The position numbers and the translations under genes were made by a program. The notes under the pieces were generated by a model that was given only the letters and a program-made list of their open reading frames with translations, was not told the origin of the DNA and searched no databases. Positions 19,801 to 30,500 of a stretch of DNA of 64,000 bases are shown piece by piece; within the stretch, counting starts at the first letter, position 1; each line of letters begins with the position of its first letter. Origin of the DNA: a virus; the IMG/VR virus record IMGVR_UViG_3300009370_001679, positions 1 to 64,000 of that record; one strand, given 5' to 3'.

Positions 19801-21567
19801 GCACCAAAAGGTATATATCGAATGCCAGCATACTCAGGATTACGCGGAGAGAAGGGTGTCATTGATGAAAAAACGGGCAACCCAAGGCGAATCTTCGCCA
19901 TAACAGATATCAAGCGTAATAAAGATCATTTTGATGCAATGTTCCCGTTCTTTAAGGAACTCAGTAACGAGATTTTGGGTATGGCAGGACAGGGCTATAT
20001 TACGTCAGCTTCTACGGATGGAGGTGTTGGGTTTAATCCACAGAAAATGGCAGACCTTGGCGGAGCAATAGGTGGGGCGAGTAGGGATGCTCTAGCGCGT
20101 TGGTCAACGCTGGAGGATGTATCCAGTTGGTATGGTAAAGACGGACTCCCAGATAGAGAAGCAGAGAAGATGATTGGCCTGTTTTGGAATTTTAAAAAGG
20201 TAAACACAGCTCTTAAAAAGATGCAGGGAAATGCACGAACAGCAATGCGAATGGCTGAGGAGCAAAATAACGGAATGTGGGCTAGATCTGGCCTGTTTGG
20301 TGGCGATGTCAAAAATTATCCAGACTGGCTGAAACCCGCACAAAGAAATCAACCAAACCAACAACCAAACCAACAACCAAACCAACCCCAGCAGATTCCC
20401 CAACAAAACGCACAAGGCCAACAATTCGCAACGGGTGGCCCAGTAGGAATAGACTGGTCTCCAAGAGGAACTGACACCGTTCCCGCGATGCTAACACCCG
20501 GCGAGTTTGTTATGAGAAAATCCGCCGTAGACAAGTACGGCATAGGCTTTATGGCTGCTATTAATGAAGGCAGAGGAGGTTCTGGAGGATATATGCACGA
20601 AGGTGGTGTTGCTAGTGTTTCACAGTTTGGAGATGTCGCTACTGCCCCCAAAGCAGATCCTGCCATAGCCAAGATTGAGAAAACCGGAACTGCGACATGG
20701 GATAAGATGACCAAAATGGACAATGGTATGCAAGCCCCTATGTCAGACATTAGCGCCATTAAAGCTACTACCTTAGCAACAAACGAAACTACCGCAGGTA
20801 TGTCGAATTCATTCCCCACTCTGAATGACTTATTGCAAGGTATGAGAAGTAAGATAGCTGATATATGGGACAATGTTGGGGGGCCTGCTCCTGCCGCAGC
20901 TTATGCACCAGCCGATATCGATGTCACCGCGATAGTTGCTGAGCTGAAAGTGCTCGCCCAGAGCGCTATTAAAAATCGGAATCAAAACTTTACGAATGTC
21001 ACCGGACTCGCCAATATGCTGATGGAATTGCATCCGCTTCAACTGATGGCGATGCCCAACTTTTTCGCCACAGGAGGTATGGCTAGAGGAACCGACACTG
21101 TTCCCGCAATGTTAACTCCCGGCGAATTTGTAATGAAGAAAAGCGCTGTTGATAAGTATGGCGTAGGCTTTATGAGAAGCCTTAATAATGGTGCCTCTCC
21201 TACATCAAGGTCAAGAGGTGTACAATACCTTCACGATGGAGGTTCTGCGGTGGGTGGTGGCGGAGGCCTCTTTGCAGGGGTCGGAGATATTGTTTCTTCA
21301 ATTAGTGACTCTTTATCCGCCTTTACGCAAGCTTTTAGCTTATTTAGTGGGCTTTCTAGCATGCTAAGCAATACAATTAATAGTATGGCAGACATGAATA
21401 TAACCCATAATATTAACATTAATGGAAGTTTAGCTATTCCCGGATTCTCACAAGAGGACATTGATGGTATAATTGCGAACATATCAAATGGGGTTACTCG
21501 TGGAGTAGACGAGAAAATAAAGCAAGCTTTTGCAAAGCGAGATACAGACAACGAGAACAGAACATAA
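10840..21567 (+). CDS. Giant tail tape measure protein (TP901-like)
   Basis: This 3575-residue protein has an AGAGGAG ribosome site. Residues about 115-430 match the TP901-type tape-measure core (EFEKEMLKISQVTGKSVRSL, LRELGIVLQDTEGKF, EIVEQLGGFRQIGKVIPLI). Hydrophobic segments lie at about 88-110, 1288-1312, 1392-1412 and 1471-1513, which could cross the host membrane during DNA entry. A coiled coil lies at about 1200-1225. Five dispersed copies of a DTVPAMLTPGEFVM module occur, and an Asn/Gln/Pro linker lies near residue 3170. Tape length sets tail length. At the usual rule of about 0.15 nm per residue this predicts roughly 530 nm, an inference that ignores processing. It overlaps the next gene by one base. 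Confidence 0.95.
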   Translation: MASKFNLTAQLSLAPPTNVPQIVRQVNQQLQGISMNINPVVNAKSLNQANQAVQRVGVSAKVTSKNLNTAAGSASSLGSALGAAARRFASITLATGFFLALTRALGSAVGRAIEFEKEMLKISQVTGKSVRSLRDLSNEVTRLSGNLGVSSEELLNAARTLSQAGFAADKVTGALKVLAQTDLAATFDNIKDTTEGAIAILSQFRKEVRAAGGEVQFLEMAMDSINAVSKSFAVESADLISVVRRTGGVFEAAGGKLNELIALFTSVRATTRETADTIATGFRTIFTRIQRSETIDSLRELGIVLQDTEGKFVGPMEAIARLSAGLQALDPRDFRFNEIVEQLGGFRQIGKVIPLIKQYTTSTEALAVANNAMGSTARDAGIAQQGLGNQFAQLKEKFDATVRSLADSDTFQTLATSAIKMAEAILRIVDALEPLLPMLTALAAFKLGQIAIPAFGKFAGIGANAGGKIHGFAGGGMVPGRGNRDTVPAMLEPGEFVMRKSAVKKIGANNMAEMNAKGYASGGQVYEQNYGAAILTPTSSKGDWSGGYTQISEEQSVPIGGYKLGDSKGRTALEASWNIVRNRMRSTPEELTFKEFEPFAMKELAKQTPMIAKSSPNQGVYQAFEQGIQDGIIEGTRLAAVNVSKQIPGTTVSTPESGSQIESFMASINQGAKGNMFEQVMDAFGEPFDQREPDPTKPFDYMPGQFGPLRKGFSNILAKAQHIEAKASQTKAAPAKMGPKVLAQRARYAPNDQNFLGNVQEKLIPLLAKKRDQEVPAGAIPKKGKGTKKPSGGVMHTMPSTAGLANSHFGGKIGYYAKGGKTDTVPAMLTPGEFVLKKSAAQGIGYSNLHRMNQSNGVNGYAAGGIVTGTRGFYGNGVPGGGASIGTIPGIESASKGFTQLAKSIGDLVGQLIRAGESITLGANSASEKLVQGANVLGPELSQAGQAFIGLPATILNLLDDGAVQLGTGLADAAKGIGSIDNIMIKALTASLAPFTAAMADASKGISAVDNIMNTTMTGAMAPLKTSLSLLDGEFKKFGKELMLKLKYFDILKKANTDLVTVMNDLGKKLIEKGDDFDILKPPIATVEQALIRVSNYLNNFYQIFTPLAGAVRQLSVAMQNQAATITASGAGVAAGAGGAALQGPMTQLAANMSMAAKRMSNIAVIGASLQQAMANLVTSLNSGKGSINNITINSAATAQELAELKAELAKAQARILELETAAAQASTQMKKTGASGGAAAGGMMMGGGGGGQMGNNLMMAGMAAGMVAQSMDGLNDKTKTFVTDITMIGMMLGMVAMSFAPMLKGLFMVAGSSTTAAAALSAQTAATAVEVAASEAATLADMQKAGAGFAASAIDAQKTVAGGAATIADRLKALAAADAAKADKMKAGAAMLAGGIMVGLAIAATYVIMRSKALGEQAKKLTEEYQDSIKELQEGGAGTNLADAQAKVRAALQKEAEAAGATFSGFVSAIAATIVVIAAAVGLFFAGIATGGLAWAAAAAIFIAAAGVAGAEMGAAFATAEEAIGASTDALVASTFYAATALNGLTAANQAMELEQLSGVALMERQGQAFDDFYASSLQAAGAMASFQGMEAGMDQEFRGEMEDSDVFEAVKDGGIDAMKELSQAWFKMASDMKNGMNGAVDEMIEGGASIRDAMDSAEIQGQLKKYGAAVEMATRLQMMMSGLQKQQAKQELGLAGMTDEEMSRAQRLQVMAREKELIDKASADTAKKASDAQEKSMNDRLEADAKAKKAAAEKLAADIALAKQAYRSALALSTFEVAMVGLSGAMSMADMEFGALTGSIKQFKSVNDKLIATLASGNVSPEAEQAAMATAGQFGLERETVALIQKMKDNEKIRKVLTEKGMEAFSGTLEESAANLRFDEFMRDQGIDLSGLDADIRAEIMNMLEDGLQPGEIEEIMNKINGANEEQIKVLAELAKAQNDYVGALFKFGGEVVKLNELYAKAISNVISVQLKGAERLAKAQGRDMTVGDVRAAEEAKRRAPLQARGLVGGGVGATQIQLERNRQKARDLADRVKAEAEGGQDAETITKLQNEQKDLASETNALTANLKKLSDQSKLAAAIMGEIDKEKGKRETIRGLISEFTFASNQGRKDMDRNFMALQRVMETGSLNSIPDEMRSAVGGLLGTLENIAIGPQGQTGGEIKKMLEMQMANQLKIRATGRPLTAEEMQRIFDKTTKEEKLIDDLKALNAEEVAAATALADHQADKIDDLLVGIERLIATLEAAQANAGNAAQGAMQQMQNPMHGGLIQGFAEGGTASSSATSLAAGTSGVSSSAKAASYTSSGKNMFQPRGTDTVPAMLTPGEFVMQKSAVDSIGVATLSAMNKGEKPIYRQGGGPVSTSWMNFNQEDLTLGATMMGGSITGIINDVIKGITETVANVGALKFSDFKGLTGSDVIAEDTGYRLDGWDDFVMSGGKSMSVSGGSLHRAALKRQRTRSALEEWFEIRAWGPRIGNPAVAAAMLEDLYKRKDYMQAIRAHRFFYNKKYPDGGSIGNNKNSGAFDYWNMSAAVGADAINDALAASEEAARYLTTNQTEGEVGAVQSISFAEDIRKRYAGGPARGVAAGLAEDPNTAVTLAEASNYRSVQKTLPELRRVYQEYRTNGQNIWGSNKNILYSGEDKGAKNSMGMPYPLKTEGSSPKLFVPDPSLASQKLKNPGDPQYAWMSGPNFRTSKSVLGTDNEAAYYESLLDDSKFAIVGNRMAEISGIVRSATKSASSAYGSFLHNNLFTDEMAGMLKEFYTDPNAATAENQVNQIAEKLQRASNSGAWQGGDPNAILAAVVFNQLSKLPGISDAIENTTGFNQGPAVGSETADKFAGALGYVPWRLDDPSLMNKNIIKAVEDRRNDAGRRMMGAGLITADWGAEFKALWKGEDDKTISASFVADKMTALLREIEGPGGNDIMGAGLLGAIQQQQADAAADAAAQEAAAVEEVEGRVVPNLDVFYGGDAQKAQALLTALGEYPGRDKAPKGIYRMPAYSGLRGEKGVIDEKTGNPRRIFAITDIKRNKDHFDAMFPFFKELSNEILGMAGQGYITSASTDGGVGFNPQKMADLGGAIGGASRDALARWSTLEDVSSWYGKDGLPDREAEKMIGLFWNFKKVNTALKKMQGNARTAMRMAEEQNNGMWARSGLFGGDVKNYPDWLKPAQRNQPNQQPNQQPNQPQQIPQQNAQGQQFATGGPVGIDWSPRGTDTVPAMLTPGEFVMRKSAVDKYGIGFMAAINEGRGGSGGYMHEGGVASVSQFGDVATAPKADPAIAKIEKTGTATWDKMTKMDNGMQAPMSDISAIKATTLATNETTAGMSNSFPTLNDLLQGMRSKIADIWDNVGGPAPAAAYAPADIDVTAIVAELKVLAQSAIKNRNQNFTNVTGLANMLMELHPLQLMAMPNFFATGGMARGTDTVPAMLTPGEFVMKKSAVDKYGVGFMRSLNNGASPTSRSRGVQYLHDGGSAVGGGGGLFAGVGDIVSSISDSLSAFTQAFSLFSGLSSMLSNTINSMADMNITHNININGSLAIPGFSQEDIDGIIANISNGVTRGVDEKIKQAFAKRDTDNENRT
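12283..12348 (+). repeat. DTVPAML module, copy 1
   Basis: Tape-measure residues 482-503 (GNRDTVPAMLEPGEFVMRKS core). This is the most diverged copy at its start and is preceded by FAGGGMVPGR. Confidence 0.8.
13297..13362 (+). repeat. DTVPAML module, copy 2
   Basis: Tape-measure residues 820-841 (TDTVPAMLTPGEFVLKKSAA), preceded by a YAKGG turn. Confidence 0.8.
17776..17838 (+). repeat. DTVPAML module, copy 3
   Basis: Tape-measure residues 2313-2333 (TDTVPAMLTPGEFVMQKSAV). It follows a Ser/Ala-rich linker and a FAEGG turn. Confidence 0.8.
20350..20385 (+). repeat. Three perfect 12-bp repeats (CAACCAAACCAA)
   Basis: Three exact tandem copies encode an Asn-Gln-Pro-rich linker in the tape measure just before module copy 4. 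The array is a slippage-prone site and could vary in copy number between relatives. Confidence 0.8.
20467..20529 (+). repeat. DTVPAML module, copy 4
   Basis: Tape-measure residues 3210-3230 (TDTVPAMLTPGEFVMRKSAV), preceded by FATGG and followed by DKYGIGFM. Confidence 0.8.
21088..21150 (+). repeat. DTVPAML module, copy 5
   Basis: Tape-measure residues 3417-3437 (TDTVPAMLTPGEFVMKKSAV), preceded by FATGG and followed by DKYGVGFM. It is the closest relative of copy 4. Confidence 0.8.
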
Positions 21568-24500
21568 TGGCAAATATAAAATCCACAAAATCATTACATA
21601 TACAGAATGATCAGACCGATGCTGCGGGTGTATACCAGCGCAATCGGGGTATGGATTTATTTCTAGAAGCTCCCGGCGGAATTCAGCAGTTTACAAACTT
21701 TGACGCCAAGGTTGCGTCTTATAATAACAATGACGCAGAGGTTAGAGCAGGACTCTTTGATAGTCCGTATAGATACCTTGAGCTGGAAAGACAGTATGAT
21801 GGTACCGCCACTATGCCTTTCGAGTATGATAATGGCCAGTACTACCCAAGCGACATAAAGATTCTTGATGATATAGCTGTCGTTTCCTATAAAGAGCATA
21901 GCCAGAGAGTTTATCTTATCAATGAGACTATGAAAACTGGACATGTCATCGTAAAAGTTACATATGATAAGGTGGGCGAAGATGAAGTTTTTAATGATGT
22001 TGACCTTAATAGTGGGTTGGTTTTTGCGAATGTTGGAACTGCGGCTAGAAACTTAACAGAGTTTGCCGGTGCAAGCAATATAGTGGGGAGTAATTCTGGT
22101 GTAGAGTCTGGATATAGTATTAGCCCCACCGGAGATGTCGCTGTAGACTTAGGGATAGGCTGTACTACCACAACATCTGATGAAGATTGCACCGTGTTTG
22201 GTGGTGATACATGGACATGGAGTGGGGGAACATGGGTTCAACAAACATTTACAGGATGTGGAGCATGTTTGGACCCATCGTCCGCGACCAGCTGTGGGTG
22301 TGATTCTATGCCACCAGTCGCTCCCGGCACATACGATGGTGAGGGTGGAACCGGAACATGTGCTGCCAAAACAGAAGTAGTTTGCGACCCATTTGTAGAA
22401 GATGATGATGGTACTGATGTCAAGAAGAGGGTTAATGAGGGGGTTCAAGATTGCGCAGGCCCAACAATGCCCGCAGATGCGCTAGAGAATAAAGAAGGGG
22501 GTATATTCTTTAGTCAGGTAAAGAACAAAAAGGGCGAAATCATTGACGTTCTTCAGGGGCTTGTAGTTGATTTTAGCGAGAAGTCAACACCTAGCGATGC
22601 AACACTGTTAAGTCTTAGGTCAAGGCATGACTCTAATTTGATATGGGTAGATGAGTGCGCCGAGGATACAGTGACTTATTATTATAAGGTTCCCTGCCAA
22701 GTGGTTGATTCTTTTTACTGGCAGATAGGACAGAAGACCCAGTGTGGAAGAGTGGATATCTTTGAGCGTCGTAGCGGGACCATAACAGCTGTTGACGGAA
22801 ATAAGATTACGGTAACAGGCCCCACTGGAGACAGTGAACTGATAATTGATGGTTTTGACACTAATCTACTGAATGACTACGATAGAATTAAAATTGTTTC
22901 GGGGGTAAACGAAACCCCAAAAGATCACGTCCATCCTATTAACGGAATCAAATATGTTAAACGAACAGCTAATGGTGATACTGAATATTATATATATGAT
23001 GATGAAAACTTAACACAGGAAACAGACACCTCCTCTCTTAAAAGCACCGATGGTTTACTATGGGCTTTTCATCCCGATGACTCTGACTTTGGGGTTTGGA
23101 GATATAAGACCACATTATTTTCCCCTAACGGTCTCAATGGAGACGGAGTGACGGGTCGCGGAAGAACACCCTACGTAAATCAGGGCGGCGTAGGCCAAAT
23201 AGCAGGCTACACAGGAGGGTATTACAGTGGGGGAAATGACACCGATATTCGCAACGCTTTAGATTTAATGGCGTGGGGATATAGGTTTGGTCAAGCAATA
23301 GATATTATAAAACAGCCCGGCACTGATTATTACTGGCTTGCTATTAGTGAGTTGGGGAATATAGCTAATTCAGATAGTGGAATGGATTATTTTGGGCGGG
23401 TTCAAGGGTCTCAGAATAGTCTCGCTCTCTCAAAATCGGTTTTAATAACTGATAAAGATGGCAACCCCGTTTTAGATGAAAATGGTCTTCGTCAAACAGA
23501 GATGCGGGGCATTTCTCTAGATGAAGCAATTGAATTCGGTCTAGACCCTAAACTTCCCGGACTGGCTAGCATGTTTATAAATCACATTACTGGTAAATAT
23601 GATGAGCAAATCGATTGGAACCACACAGAACACTATTCTTACGGCGGGGTAGAGCAAGACCAGAGCAACAGGGCTTCGGGTAAAATCACCTCTATTTTGT
23701 CTCCCTATGGGTACCAAGTTCTAAAACCTAAACATTTAGGGTATGGAAGGGTTTGGCTTTATAAGATAAACATGAATAGTGCTGACTCTGCTATTTCCTC
23801 AATAGGAACCGCTGAGGAGATTAACGCAGCTACAAGAAATGGTCACATTTCAGAGCCACCATTATGCATGGGTGATTACATTGCTGGTTTAACGGATGTC
23901 GATTTTCCTACCAATGTTGAGGGATTGGATGGCTATGGTTATTCCATCTTTTCAAAGTTGGGGTATTTGTACTGGTTTAGAGCGTGGATTTCTAACCTTA
24001 AATCTGGAACGGTTGGAGGTTTTAGTGGGCATGCTAAGGCGCACCACAGGGGGTCGTTTGATAAATGGAACTATAATTCTGGATATCCCAAGAAGTGGGC
24101 GCCTTCATGGTCTTCCGACGAAGAAGACACAGATGAATATGGAAATCCGGGCGGGTTTGATTCGGGTATGGATATTGATCTGCCCGGCGGCGGAACGATG
24201 GGCGGCATGATGGGTGATATGGGCGGTGGTGGTGATGGTGATGGTGGTGATGGTGGTGATGGCGAAACCAAGACCATCGGCCGTGGTGGCGTTACAAACC
24301 TGTTCTTTATTGAATCGCAGAGGTTCGTCAATGAGCTAGTTATGTATAAAGGCGAGTTCGGTTCGGTATTTGGCACGGCCAATGTTAATTTTTTTCCAGA
24401 TGATATACTACAATTTTTTAGGACTAACGAGACTCCGTATGCCCCCTATGCAACATCTGCTGATATCCTAACTAACGGTTTTAAGTTCGCTGACGGGTTT

Positions 24501-27500
24501 GGTTTTAATATATGCATGAAGGTTGACGACGTTACAAACGGAAGTAAGCCAATAATAGCTATTTCAAATACCGCATTCCCATATCTACCCCCTGTTAGTA
24601 GATCTACAGACGGTGCTCTTGATTCATTGCAGAAATATTTAGACAGGCTTAAAAGAAAGGGGTATGAAGACGCAAACACTCAGGACTTTATAGACAGGCA
24701 CACTAAGACGAATGAGTTTATTATAGATTTTCTTAGCGATGGAAGTGGAGAAGCTATAGATCTTGGTAGCCTTTCTAGAAATGGCTCAATTTTTATACAT
24801 AATTGCAACCAACAGGTAAACACTCAGGAGTTAGATCATACACTGAGAGTCTCTCGACGCGACTTTCATCTCCCCGAAGACCCTCGAAAGGGTTGGTGGA
24901 GCGGGAAGGATACCCTGTATAACAAATATTTTTATGAGTACAATTATTGGTATGGGAATCCCCCATCGATGATGTTTAGGGATGGATCGCTTCTTGTTGG
25001 CACAGATGAGGGACGCATTAAAGTATTTAAAGAGGGGTCTCTATCAACACACAGATGTAAGCGCACAAAGCCAGATTCATACTATACTTTACATAGTAAA
25101 TTTATTACCATTGGTGATGTCGATTACCTTCTGCCAAAGCCGGGGTATGCTGGAACATTCGCCGGTGATCCTAAACAGCCCGTAGAATCTTCAGGATATA
25201 GGTATTTTACCGACGAAGATAAAAAACACATGAGAAAAGGCGCATTTTCAAATAGGGGAATGGTCGGCGATAGTGGTACCTTCGAGGGGGGTGTGGATTA
25301 TCTCGATACGTGGGTATGGAACGCAAGCTCTAAATCACCACAGATATATAATATTGAGGGTGGTCGTGAGTGGAGAGTAACTAATCGTCAACCGATATCC
25401 CAGTTTATACCCATGATAGTGGAAGATGATAAACCGGCAGATTTCGTTTCTGTTTATCGTAACTATTCCCACTACTATATCAATCCTACTAGCGATATTC
25501 TCACAACCCCCATTATGCCAGTATTGGGAGATAACACATCTGGGCAATCAGCAACAAGTCCTTATGCCATAAGTAACCAGACAGATCCAAGGGTTCAAGA
25601 CAAAGACCAAAGAAATATATTGCTTGGTCAGCCTTTTGGGTATACATTTAGGTGTGATAATAGACTTCTTATAGTTCATGGAGCTTCTTATACTAATGAG
25701 TTTGATACTGTAGGTAATGATATAGCCCATAGGTTATATCTATACGAGGTGAATAAGAATGGGTTTTTTGACTTCTTTCAGAAGATAACTCCAGCGACCA
25801 GTAATTTGGCCAACGGGACTATCCCTAAAGATGGTGTTCAGAATGTTCGCCGTAGAGTTGATTATGGGTCAACCACAAAGGACACTCCAGAGGAATCTAC
25901 ACCAGAATATGTCAATGTCTTTCCCGAAGGAGCTATGACTTTTGAGGAGAAGAACGAAGAAAGCAGGACAATAGCATACCTAATGACAAATATGTATGAT
26001 GCCCTATCTGGGATGTTGGTATTGATGACCCCTTACGGGAAGGCGGTATTTGACGATAGTGGGGCAGCCAAGAGCTATGAATTTGTCGGCGACCAGAGGA
26101 GCGTTCAGATATCCCCCTATTTCTCATTTACAGAAGAGTTTAATGCAAAAAATCCATATAACCTTAACAATATGTACTCATATCGTGAGGGTCTTGGCAT
26201 TGATTACCCTGCAAATATTTATGATATAAATGATGAACATGGCGGTTTGTGCGCTTTCTATAACATAGAAACTAACTCATCACAATACAACTCAATTAGA
26301 ATATTAAAAAGTGTAAAATTTACAGTTGATGTAGCAGAAAATGTTACCATTAAGGGTGCGGATGACACTGACGTTACTCAAGTTTTGCCGATTTTAACAT
26401 TCTATAAAGACGACCCTAGAAAGACAATAACACAAACGGGAGTTACTGATGTGATAGGGGGCGGAACCAAGCTGCCTTATGGGCCTAATTCGGCGAACAA
26501 TCCTAACTCGCCACACAATCCTCTCTACGCTGATGGACTTCAAGATAGCGCAGCCCTAATAAAATATCCTACTTATGCCAGAACCAGTGTGGCTGGAGAT
26601 CAGGGTTGGCGCGGAACAGTAATTATAGATGGGCCCGAAATATCTGTTTTTGCTGCAAATGGATCATTAATTAAGGGTTCTAGTGACAACAAGACTATTC
26701 TTTATAATGATGGAAATGGATATACAGATGGGTCTTACAGTCAAACGTTTGATGATGTAAACAAGGCTAGCTTTGATTCTAGAGCTCAGGTTGAAAGCAC
26801 TTTAGTTGTAGGTCTGATGTCTCACAATACTCAAACTTCAGACTTTGACGGAACCTATAGAACGAAGTGGGTAGCTGGGGACGAGGATACTGGAACATGG
26901 GGTCAAGAACTTAACTATATTCCATACAGTAAGCCATTTGATATTTCCTCCAACGTGCACTCATTTATAAATAAAGCTAAAATATCATCTGTTGAGTTTA
27001 CTTATAAGGACTATGATCTTGGAGATTTAAGGAGGTTTCGGTGTGCGACTTTCAGAGAGAGTCAACACGGCCCCCTAACCAAACCTTTTGCTGATGGCTT
27101 CAGGCAGCCGGGCACTGAAGGGTTTTTAAGAATGGGAAAATCTAAAACCCCTGCGTTTTTTGATACAGAGGGCATAGTTCTTAGTGGGACAAATAGTGAA
27201 TCTATACAGATAATAGAATCTGTTAGTTATGATTATTGGGGCCCTAACTATATTCAATACGTTTCGGACCCGATTAGTCATGCTTCAGATATTCAAAAAC
27301 CAGAGTTCTTGAGTCTCTCAATATTTTCTGCACCCCAAAGCTCTGAAAGCTTTAATATGTCAACATCTGGCCATATTGCCTCTAGTGGATTGATTCCTAC
27401 TTATATAGGTGGTGTTGCGAGTCATTCTGAGAGTATGCCTCTTAAAATCGGATCTACTCCAGTTGTGAATTATTTAGGGCTATCCCTTCCTGTGCCATTT

Positions 27501-30500
27501 GGGTTTAAGTGTGACGGAATGTCTCTGTTTACCCCAACAGCGTTTGGTACAAGCATAGCTAGCGGCATGTCGGCTCAATTTCCGGGCGGAACTGGTGTAG
27601 ATAAAGGCATGGCATTATCTATAGGTATGCCGCATAACAGCGGTGGAATGAAGCTTGCAATGGGTCAGGCAGCTTTGGGTAGTGGCAATATGAATGTTGC
27701 AATGTCTGGAGTGTATGGCTCTTACAATAGTATACCATGCATAGAGGGTAATCTATACCTCAACGCTACCTATGTCAATAACGGCAATATGCCTTTAAAC
27801 TTAGGTAGGCTTTCAGACAGCGGAAATATGCCACTATATATGAGAACACCAGATCCGGCTTCTGGGGTGGTGAATTTGGCTATTAATACAGAGCCATTTA
27901 ATAGTAATAATGCTTCATACCCCTCTGGGCTTCATCTTCGTCAAAAGGGGTTTGCAGAAAAGACAGCAAATACAAACTTGTATATTGGCGAGCAGGCCAG
28001 CGAAGCTTCTGCACCTTTATTCTTAATGCAACCACACAGGATTCCGTTTATAGACCCGCAATCTCCGGCGACCTATGAGGGAGACGACACATCTCAAATA
28101 CCAACACTTTACGTTTCTGGAGCCGCTGTTCCTACTGCTAATAGTTTAGATGATAATTTTCATCATCAAAAACAGATGGTTCAGGAAAATTCACAGTTTG
28201 ACTATAGCTCTAACGCAGAGACTATTATTTCTTACAATAGCTCGAACTCTCTGTCTAGAAACACTTTAAGCCCGAGCAACACGGCAGACTATGGGGTAAA
28301 AAGAATATCCAAAGTCGGAAGCAGTCTGGAGAATTACAATGGGTTGGGTACAAACTCTTTCTATAACAATGAAATGTCTAGGCAGGCAATAGATTCAAAT
28401 GGAACATATTTAGCGGTTGGTACGAATTCTAGTGTTCTATCCGACGATCCATCTTTGCAGATTTTCGACGTTTTAAATGAAAGCTCTGTCAGGTTAGCGT
28501 ATACATACACTGAGTTTGAGGAAGACCTTTTAGATTTGGGAATCTCTGATGCTGGTCAGATTATGTTCTATTATAAGGATGTTAAGGTCTCACCAGAAAA
28601 TAAAATAGCCGTTTCTATAAGAGCTCAGTTTGATCAACATGTTTCTGATATGATATTCATATTAGAGGAACAAGCGTTCGATAGGATATCAACAACAAAA
28701 ACTGATTTTGATGAGTGCGCAATAAAACCTCAAAAACGACTTAGTGTTAGCGTTGAATCTTTTGAGAGGTGGAAAATCACATCAGTATTTACTTCTAGCT
28801 CTTGGAAAGAAACGACCAGTGCAGATAAGATTCTGAATAGGGTTATGGGCGAGTCTATATCTTGGAAGGGCGAAGATTTATACTACGGAAAACAAAGCAC
28901 GCGGTTTGCCAATGTTTACGCTAGGTATGAATCGGATGATTATGCAACAGAAAACAAAGCGTTTGGGTTTGGTGACACGAGCGATGCTACGAACTACAAC
29001 AAAAATATAAACAACATACCGACAGGAACAAAGACTGGGTTTGGAGCAAAAATTCAGCTTGCGGGAGACTTCGCTTTTGTTGGTGCTCCATTGCTCGACC
29101 CATATATTGCAAACAATAATCTTTCTGCTGTTAATGCCGCATCGCCAGATGGAGCTGTTTATATATTCAAATATGATAGCGGATGGTCGTATGTTGATGC
29201 AATTTATAGTGGTGGATTAATATCTTCTGCTATTGCAGGGGTGGATAGCTGTGCTTATGATGCAAAACTGTTTGGGTATGATTTAGATTATGATTCCACA
29301 TCCGGATACCTATCTGTGGGCGAACCAATGTCTAACACGGTATATCAGTTTAATATTAGCTCTACGGGAACGCCTTCGCTATTGAATTCTTACTCTAGTA
29401 CAGACAGCAAGTTTGGAACTTTTGTTAATTCTGTATCGGCAGGACTGATAACAAATACAAAGTCTAAAATACAAGATGTAGTATACTCTCAAGATTTTGA
29501 GTTCTCAACAGAAGAAATAGAATCCGAAATCCAGCAATATGTGCCCGGCGTCAATGTTATAAACAGCGTTTCTCACGAGATAGTGTCAGTCCAGAGGGCC
29601 ACCCTTACTGGCAAAGAAAAGCTGTTGGTGGCGCGAGATTTTGAGGTCAATTACGGCGCTGGGAGGGTCAAGAAAATACAAAAGATATCACTCTTGAACC
29701 TGCACGATATAAACGGCACGCTGTATATCTCTGGCCCGGGACCTGTTTCTGATTCACTAAACCTAAGTATGCCCATTCCTTCAGGAGGAGCTACTGGAGA
29801 CTTAGGTATAACATTCGGGTCAATCGGGACTGGCGTTGCGATGCCGTTACATCTAAGTAATTACATTGGTAGCGGGGAAGCTCCGCTACATATGAGAGGG
29901 CCATTGGAAATCCCAGTGCCCCTCTATATGAGCGCCGACTATACAGATACCACATCAGAGACTTCGCTAGTTACGGAGGGGCCAGTTTATGCTAGCGGCA
30001 CTTCTGACCTTAGCATTGAGGGTAAAACCGCTCGGGCCCTATCTTCCTCAATGTTTGTTCTTGGGGGAACAGAGGCGGGTGGAGGAATGGCGCAAATGGG
30101 AGTGTCTATGAGGATTGCTCAGGTTGACCTTTATCCTACATCTGGCCAGCAAGATGTTCTAATTGCCGGAATCGGAGACGGAATCGGAAGCGCTACGGCT
30201 ACCCCTTCTCTTTATCTTGGTGCTGGAGATTATGGGCCTGCTAGCGGCACAAGCCTTCTAAGAATGGAAGGGCCTCCATCAGCAACCGTTAGCGCCTCCA
30301 AAGGCTTGGCAATCATTACAGATCCCGCGTCGGGAGTGTTTGAGACCGTAGCCACCCTGATGATACCTAACACTCAAACCACAGACGTGAATGGTAGAAT
30401 ACTTAAAGCATCAGAGTCGTTATACTTGAGTTCTACTGCTCCAAATTCTGGAAACATGAACTTGGTTGTATGGAGAGAGGGTATTGGTGGCGGAAAAGAG

